Positions 60,019 to 64,000 of a stretch of 64,000 bases of DNA are shown in pieces. This DNA comes from a bacterium (lineage in GTDB: Bacteria; UBP6; UBA1177): the NCBI GenBank assembly GCA_017961325.1, contig JAGCXM010000030.1, positions 25,990 through 89,989 on the forward strand, given 5' to 3'. The notes under the pieces were generated by a model. It was not told the DNA's origin, did not search any database, and was given only the letters and a program-made list of their open reading frames with translations. The stretch's first letter is position 1. Each line of letters starts with the position of its first letter. Both the position numbers and the translations under genes were made by a program.

Positions 60019-61113
60019 TTATTCTGCCGGAGAAACGCATCTGAAGCCGAAATCTATATCCGGCTTGTTGGGCTCGGTGCTGCCTCTGAACGAGGATTTG
60101 GCATGATCATTGCCGTAAATAAACGATCCGCCGCGAATGACTTTGTATTTGTTTTCTTCTGGTTCGGCCGGGCCCTGCGTATCTTTTTGCGAAGCCTCTT
60201 CCGTGGAATAGAAATTTTCTTCATACCAGTCGTTGGTGTGTTCGGCGACATTGCCAGACAAGTCGTAAACACCTTGTGCCGATACGCCTTCAGGTTTTGA
60301 ACCGATAGGAAATGTGAAGCGTTTTCCGCAAGATACTATTGGACTTTCTTCCTCGTCAAACATAACTGTATTTTCGCAGGTCGCAGGTGTGTCGCCCCAC
60401 GGATATATTCGGTTCTGTCCTGATTTTGCGGCGTATTCCCATTCCGCTTCAGTCGGAAGACGCTTCCCGAGCCATTCGCAGTAAGCTTTTGCGCCGAACC
60501 ATGTTACGCAGTTTACCGGATGATTTTTTCTGCTGTCGTTCCCGATATTGCAGTCGAATAAATCCTCTGATGTGCGGTAATGCGGCTTTTCAGGATCGTC
60601 GTTGTTGCATATGTTTTCTTGAATGCATTTCTCAAAAAGCTCGACGGTAACTTCAAATTTATCAATGACATAGCTTGAAAGAGCAACCTCGTGCGGCGGT
60701 TTTGCATCGTTTGGACATTTTTTTTCGAGTTCTTTGTCGCAACCCATTTTGAATGAACCTCCAGGAATCGTAACGGTTCCGGAAATGCATTCGCCGTCGT
60801 CTTTCCAGCCTCCTTTCGCGCAGAGCTGTTTTTGGAACTTTTCGGGGTCGGTTTCGCAGATCTTAAACTGCTGCGCACCTTCATAAACTATCCCGCCTCC
60901 TGTGTAGCAGGTGATTTCCGGTTCCATTTTTTCATCCGGAGTTTCATTTTCAGAATCGTCAACTATGGCGTCAGGCAGAGAATTGTCTTCTGGTTCACTG
61001 TTGTTTTCTGTGTTGTCATTGTCGTCCGGATATTCGATTCCTTCATCTTTCGAACTGCATGCGGCGGCAAAAAAGCATAAAATAATGAAAAAAATAGTAA
61101 TTTTTGTCTTCAT
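60019..61113 (-). CDS. Lipoprotein with formylglycine-generating-enzyme (SUMF1) fold
   Basis: The 364-residue protein has a lipoprotein signal ending FFAAACSS (Cys19), an acidic Asn/Asp/Glu linker to about residue 70, a short Cys-bearing segment and a SUMF1-type domain (about 112-360). Diagnostic pieces are VTIPGGSFKMGCD, NHPVNCVTWFGAKAYCEWLG, RLPTEAEWEYAA, IYPWGD, GVYDLSGNVAEHTNDWY, VIRGGSF and FGFRCV. True formylglycine-generating enzymes have a catalytic Cys pair in a specific C-terminal loop. I cannot see that pair clearly, so this may be a ligand-binding relative. AGGAGCCTGTT precedes the ATG. The linker resembles those of the two partial lipoproteins at the window ends. Confidence 0.88.
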   Translation of the reverse strand: MKTKITIFFIILCFFAAACSSKDEGIEYPDDNDNTENNSEPEDNSLPDAIVDDSENETPDEKMEPEITCYTGGGIVYEGAQQFKICETDPEKFQKQLCAKGGWKDDGECISGTVTIPGGSFKMGCDKELEKKCPNDAKPPHEVALSSYVIDKFEVTVELFEKCIQENICNNDDPEKPHYRTSEDLFDCNIGNDSRKNHPVNCVTWFGAKAYCEWLGKRLPTEAEWEYAAKSGQNRIYPWGDTPATCENTVMFDEEESPIVSCGKRFTFPIGSKPEGVSAQGVYDLSGNVAEHTNDWYEENFYSTEEASQKDTQGPAEPEENKYKVIRGGSFIYGNDHAKSSFRGSTEPNKPDIDFGFRCVSPAE

Positions 61114-61192
61114 AACAGGCTCCTTTTGTTCTTATTCATTGTAAAAAAAGCTGAAAAACGCAAAATTGTAATCAAAAATGTCATTTATGAAA

Positions 61193-63448
61193 CTATTTTT
61201 TTATTTTTACGAAATTAAGCCTGAGTGCGTTCATGCAGACCGTCCAGCTCGAAAGGCTCATGGCTGCAGCTCCGAGCATCGGGTTCATTTCGGGACCGAA
61301 AAGTCCTGCCGCCATCGGAATGCAGATCAGGTTGTAGAAAAACGCCCAGAAAAGATTTTGGTGAATATTTCTCAGCGTTGCCCTGCTAAGACGTATTGCC
61401 GCCGCGACATCTCTGACGGAGCTGTTCATAAGCACGATGCCGGCACATTCTATCGCAATGTCCGTTCCAGCGCCGATTGCAATGCCGATTTCCGCCTTAG
61501 TCAGGGCAGGGGAGTCGTTGATTCCGTCGCCGACCATTGCAACTCTGCCGCTTTTCTGTAGTTTTTCGATTTCGGCGGCTTTCCCTTCGGGCAGAAGATC
61601 GGAAATCCATTCGTCAATGCCGCAGGAAGCTGCGATAGCCTCAGCGGTTCTTCTGTTGTCGCCTGTCAGCATTACGACTCTGAGCTCCAGGTTTTTCAAC
61701 TCTTTGATTCCTTGTGCTGAATCTTTTTTGATTGCATCGGAAACGGTGATTATTCCCAGAATCCGACCGTTTTCCTCAAAAAACAGCGGTGTTTTGCCCA
61801 GTGCAGCCGCCGAATCGGCAGCATTTTCAAGTTCCGTAGCGATTTCAGCGAATTCGCGTATATATTTTCCGTTGCCGGCATGAAGCGTTTTTCCGCCGAT
61901 TTCAGCTGAGATCCCGTTACCCGCAAGCACTTTGAAGGAAGTCGTTTCTGTCAGTTCCGCACCGAGTTCATCAGCTTTTTTCACAACGGCTTTTGCAAGC
62001 GGATGTTCGCTTTTATGTTCAAGTGAAAAGGCTTTTGAAAGTAGCTCTTTTTCCGATACGCCTGAAGCCGGAAATATGCCGGTGACAACAGGTTCGCCCG
62101 TCGTGATGGTTCCTGTTTTGTCAAGTGCGACGACCGTTGTTTTTCCTGCGGTTTCAAGAGCTTCGCTTGTTTTGAAAAGTATTCCGTTCTTTGCTCCGAG
62201 ACCGCTGCCTACCATGATTGCGACGGGTGTCGCCAGACCGAGTGCGCATGGACATGAGATCACGAGAACGCAGATTGCCCTCGCCAGCGCTGAACTCAGC
62301 GGCATTCCGGCGATAAGCCAGCCGGAAAACACGAGAATGGCAATGATTATTACGGCCGGAACGAAGATGCCAGAAACTTTGTCTGCGATTCTTGCAATCG
62401 GAGCTTTTGTCGCAACGGCGTCTGAAACCATGCGGATGATTTGCGACAGAGTCGTGTCATTGCCGATGCGCAAAGCCCGGCATTTGATGAAACCGGAGCG
62501 GTTTATAGTCGCAGCGCTTACAGGATCGCCTTCCGTCTTGTCAACCGGAATGGATTCGCCGGTCAGAGCCGATTCATCGACTACCGCGTTTCCGTCAATA
62601 ACGATGCCGTCGGCCGGAATGCTCTGTCCTGAGCGGACTATGAACAAATCGTTTACCCTGACTTCAGAAACGGAAACTTCGGTTTCGTTTCCGCCGCGAA
62701 GCACCACAGCAGTTTTCGGAGCAAGTTTCATCAGACTTTTCAGCGCATTCGTCGTTTTTCCTTTTGATATAGCTTCGAGCAGCTTGCCTACGGTAATTAA
62801 AGCCGGAATCATCGCCGCCGATTCAAAGTAAAGTTTGTCGTGATACAGTGCGGCAAGTTCCGCATTTGCCGTACCATCAGCCGCCATTCCGCACATTTTG
62901 CAGAAGACGTAAACGCTCCAGCCGAAAGAAACGGCGGAGCCCATCGCGACCAAAGTGTCCATGTTCGGCGCTGCGTGGATAGCCGAACGGAAACCGCTCG
63001 TAAAAAATTTGCCGTTGATCCCCATCACGATTGCCGCAAGCACCATCTGGATCAGAGCCGAAACGATGTGGTTGTGTGAAAGTCCGGCAGGAAGCGGAAG
63101 ACCGAACATGTTCGCTCCCATCGTGATATACATGAGAACGGCAAGAAAAAATGCCGAAAGAGCGAGTCTTTTTCTGAGTTTAGGCGTTTCGATATCTTTC
63201 AAGGCCTCTTCTTCTTCGGAAAAGCCGCTTTTTTGTGAATTTTTCTTCTCTTTTTTCAGTTTCGCGCCGTAACCGGTTGCTTTCACCGCCCGGATCACAT
63301 CATCGGAATCGGCCGTTCCTTCGACGGTCATGGAATTTGTGAGAAGATTTACCGATACCGACGAAACGCCCGAAACTTTCGCGACAGCTTTTTCGACTCT
63401 CGCCTGACACGCGGCACAACTCATTCCAGTTACAAAATAGTGCTTCAT
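61193..63448 (-). CDS. copA: Copper-transporting P1B-type ATPase
   Basis: The 751-residue membrane pump exports Cu(I). It has one N-terminal heavy-metal domain (GMSCAACQARVEK, Cys11 and Cys14), a charged linker, eight expected membrane helices, the metal-binding SCPCALGLATP motif, the actuator motif ALTGESIPVDKTEGD, the phosphorylation site ALDKTGTITTGEP and the hinge GDGINDSPAL. The length is typical and all catalytic parts are present. It stands alone, with no csoR or copZ beside it, and is divergent from the lipoprotein gene at 63629. The intergenic region holds an inverted repeat (63539-63556) that could be an operator. GGAG lies before the ATG. Confidence 0.95.
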   Translation of the reverse strand: MKHYFVTGMSCAACQARVEKAVAKVSGVSSVSVNLLTNSMTVEGTADSDDVIRAVKATGYGAKLKKEKKNSQKSGFSEEEEALKDIETPKLRKRLALSAFFLAVLMYITMGANMFGLPLPAGLSHNHIVSALIQMVLAAIVMGINGKFFTSGFRSAIHAAPNMDTLVAMGSAVSFGWSVYVFCKMCGMAADGTANAELAALYHDKLYFESAAMIPALITVGKLLEAISKGKTTNALKSLMKLAPKTAVVLRGGNETEVSVSEVRVNDLFIVRSGQSIPADGIVIDGNAVVDESALTGESIPVDKTEGDPVSAATINRSGFIKCRALRIGNDTTLSQIIRMVSDAVATKAPIARIADKVSGIFVPAVIIIAILVFSGWLIAGMPLSSALARAICVLVISCPCALGLATPVAIMVGSGLGAKNGILFKTSEALETAGKTTVVALDKTGTITTGEPVVTGIFPASGVSEKELLSKAFSLEHKSEHPLAKAVVKKADELGAELTETTSFKVLAGNGISAEIGGKTLHAGNGKYIREFAEIATELENAADSAAALGKTPLFFEENGRILGIITVSDAIKKDSAQGIKELKNLELRVVMLTGDNRRTAEAIAASCGIDEWISDLLPEGKAAEIEKLQKSGRVAMVGDGINDSPALTKAEIGIAIGAGTDIAIECAGIVLMNSSVRDVAAAIRLSRATLRNIHQNLFWAFFYNLICIPMAAGLFGPEMNPMLGAAAMSLSSWTVCMNALRLNFVKIKK

Positions 63449-63538
63449 TTCAATCTCCGCTTTTTGCCGTTAATCGCAAAACGTGATTTTATCTGTTAAT
63501 CAGAAATTTTTGTCAAGTTAGCGGTTTATTAATTAGAA

Positions 63539-63556
63539 GTATGAAAGAATTCATAC
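63539..63556. promoter_or_regulatory. Inverted repeat in the copA/lipoprotein divergent region
   Basis: Seven-base arms GTATGAA (63539-63545) and TTCATAC (63550-63556) flank four bases, close upstream of the candidate -35 at 63560. It could be an operator, but no regulator gene is nearby. Confidence 0.3.
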
Positions 63557-63559
63557 AAT

Positions 63560-63587
63560 TTGACTCAAACTGGATAAAAAATAAACT
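63560..63587 (+). promoter_or_regulatory. Candidate promoter of the terminal lipoprotein gene
   Basis: TTGACT (63560-63565) and TAAACT (63582-63587) are 16 bases apart, about 40 bases before the start codon. Confidence 0.4.
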
Positions 63588-63628
63588 GCTTGATGAGGTC
63601 TTTAAATAACTATTCCCCGGAGGTGCAT

Positions 63629-64000
63629 ATGCCAACCCGCTTGAGATTGTTCATGGTTTTCTTAGGTTTGATCCTGTTTGTTTCCTGCTCGTCATCAAAA
63701 TCGCAGAATGATTCCGACTCAATTCCAGATTCAGACACTGACATGCAGGATTCGGAAACCGTTGATGATTCGGATGAATTGTCGGACGCTGATACGGATC
63801 AGTATTCTGATTCCGACAGCGATTCAGAAAAAAATGATTCAGACTTTGATATTGACACAGAAACGGATGATGAAGATTACGGCCCTCTTCCCGACAACTG
63901 CATTGAAGTTTATCCAGGACAAGCCAATTCCCGTCTCTGCTTAGGGCCCAAGAAAACTGATGTCAGATGTAATGCAAATCCGAAAGAAAATGAATATGTG
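63629..64000 (+). CDS. Surface lipoprotein with Asp/Ser-rich linker (partial)
   Basis: The gene runs off the right edge, so 124 codons are visible. The ATG at 63629 follows GGAGG (63619-63623) at five bases. The protein starts MPTRLRLFMVFLGLILFVSC, a lipoprotein signal with Cys20. About 65 residues of nearly pure Asp, Ser, Glu and Thr follow (for example DSDTDMQDSETVDDSDELSD), and then a folded region with Cys (NCIEVYPGQANSRLCLGPKK). The acidic linker is far more extreme than in the related lipoproteins at the left edge and at 60019. Such linkers hold a domain away from the cell and may bind calcium. The function is unknown. Confidence 0.8.
   Translation, partial: MPTRLRLFMVFLGLILFVSCSSSKSQNDSDSIPDSDTDMQDSETVDDSDELSDADTDQYSDSDSDSEKNDSDFDIDTETDDEDYGPLPDNCIEVYPGQANSRLCLGPKKTDVRCNANPKENEYV

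Noticed and set aside
63541..63609. 22-codon open frame (MKEFIQFDSNW start) in the copA intergenic region
   Set aside because: No ribosome site, and it overlaps the candidate promoter and inverted repeat of the lipoprotein gene.

Overview
The window reads as a gene-dense stretch of a Gram-negative (diderm) bacterial chromosome. There are outer-membrane beta-barrels, many lipoproteins with clear lipoboxes, an OmpH/Skp-like chaperone, a Lol-type permease and a Wza/Wzc export module. Base use is moderately AT-leaning. I see no rRNA, tRNA, insertion sequence, integrase or CRISPR array, and no gene-free stretch longer than about 300 bp. The best clue to lineage is a set of genes matching the Agl/Glt/Cgl gliding machinery and its AgmX/PglI-type C-terminal domain, together with surface lipoproteins that have long Asp/Ser/Thr-rich linkers. 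I infer a Myxococcota-like (deltaproteobacterial) relative. This is an inference from gene content, not a phylogeny.

Layout. 1-12.6 kb is mixed: a truncated Cys-rich lipoprotein (minus), a DUF1846 protein and a sugar aminotransferase (plus), then a minus-strand block with a kelch lipoprotein, a YfcE-like phosphodiesterase, a CARF/PD-(D/E)XK nuclease of the Card1/Can2 (DUF1887) type, and endonuclease IV. After these come a beta-barrel with a Pro/Glu/Lys linker, a membrane metallophosphoesterase and an acyl-CoA dehydrogenase.

12.8-28.5 kb is the core of interest: a gliding-motor-like cluster. In order it has a beta-barrel, a TPR lipoprotein, a 1211-residue TPR protein, a second TPR lipoprotein, a CglF-like small protein, a GltG/AgmX-like transmembrane protein, a CglE-like barrel, murI, a coiled-coil periplasmic protein, another TPR protein, and a TolQ/ExbB plus two TolR/ExbD-type motor proteins (AglR/Q/S-like). 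It ends at a strong terminator.

28.6-38.9 kb is one tightly packed apparent operon. It encodes polysaccharide export (beta-barrel, short Wza-like protein, Wzc-like tyrosine kinase), an RlpA-like SPOR protein, an OmpH/Skp-like protein, a glutamate-synthase-small-subunit-type flavoprotein and a putative zinc-related ABC module (DUF3299-like lipoprotein, LolD-like ATPase, permease with a His-rich loop). 39-45.7 kb holds a beta-barrel with 36-bp coding repeats and a 1761-residue metzincin-like lipoprotein, closed by a second strong terminator.

45.7-54.2 kb starts from a near-consensus promoter. It is a translationally coupled run of unrecognised membrane proteins around a divergent MutL/GlmL-like protein, followed by an S41 protease with a very long C-terminal extension. 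It is the best candidate here for an undescribed system. 54.2-58.4 kb is housekeeping: nnr, tsaE, an EI24/CysZ-like membrane protein and a LolC/E-like permease. 58.4-63.4 kb is minus strand: a CysN-like GTPase with a degenerate APS-kinase tail, a formylglycine-enzyme-fold lipoprotein and a copper ATPase. The window ends inside another Asp/Ser-rich lipoprotein.
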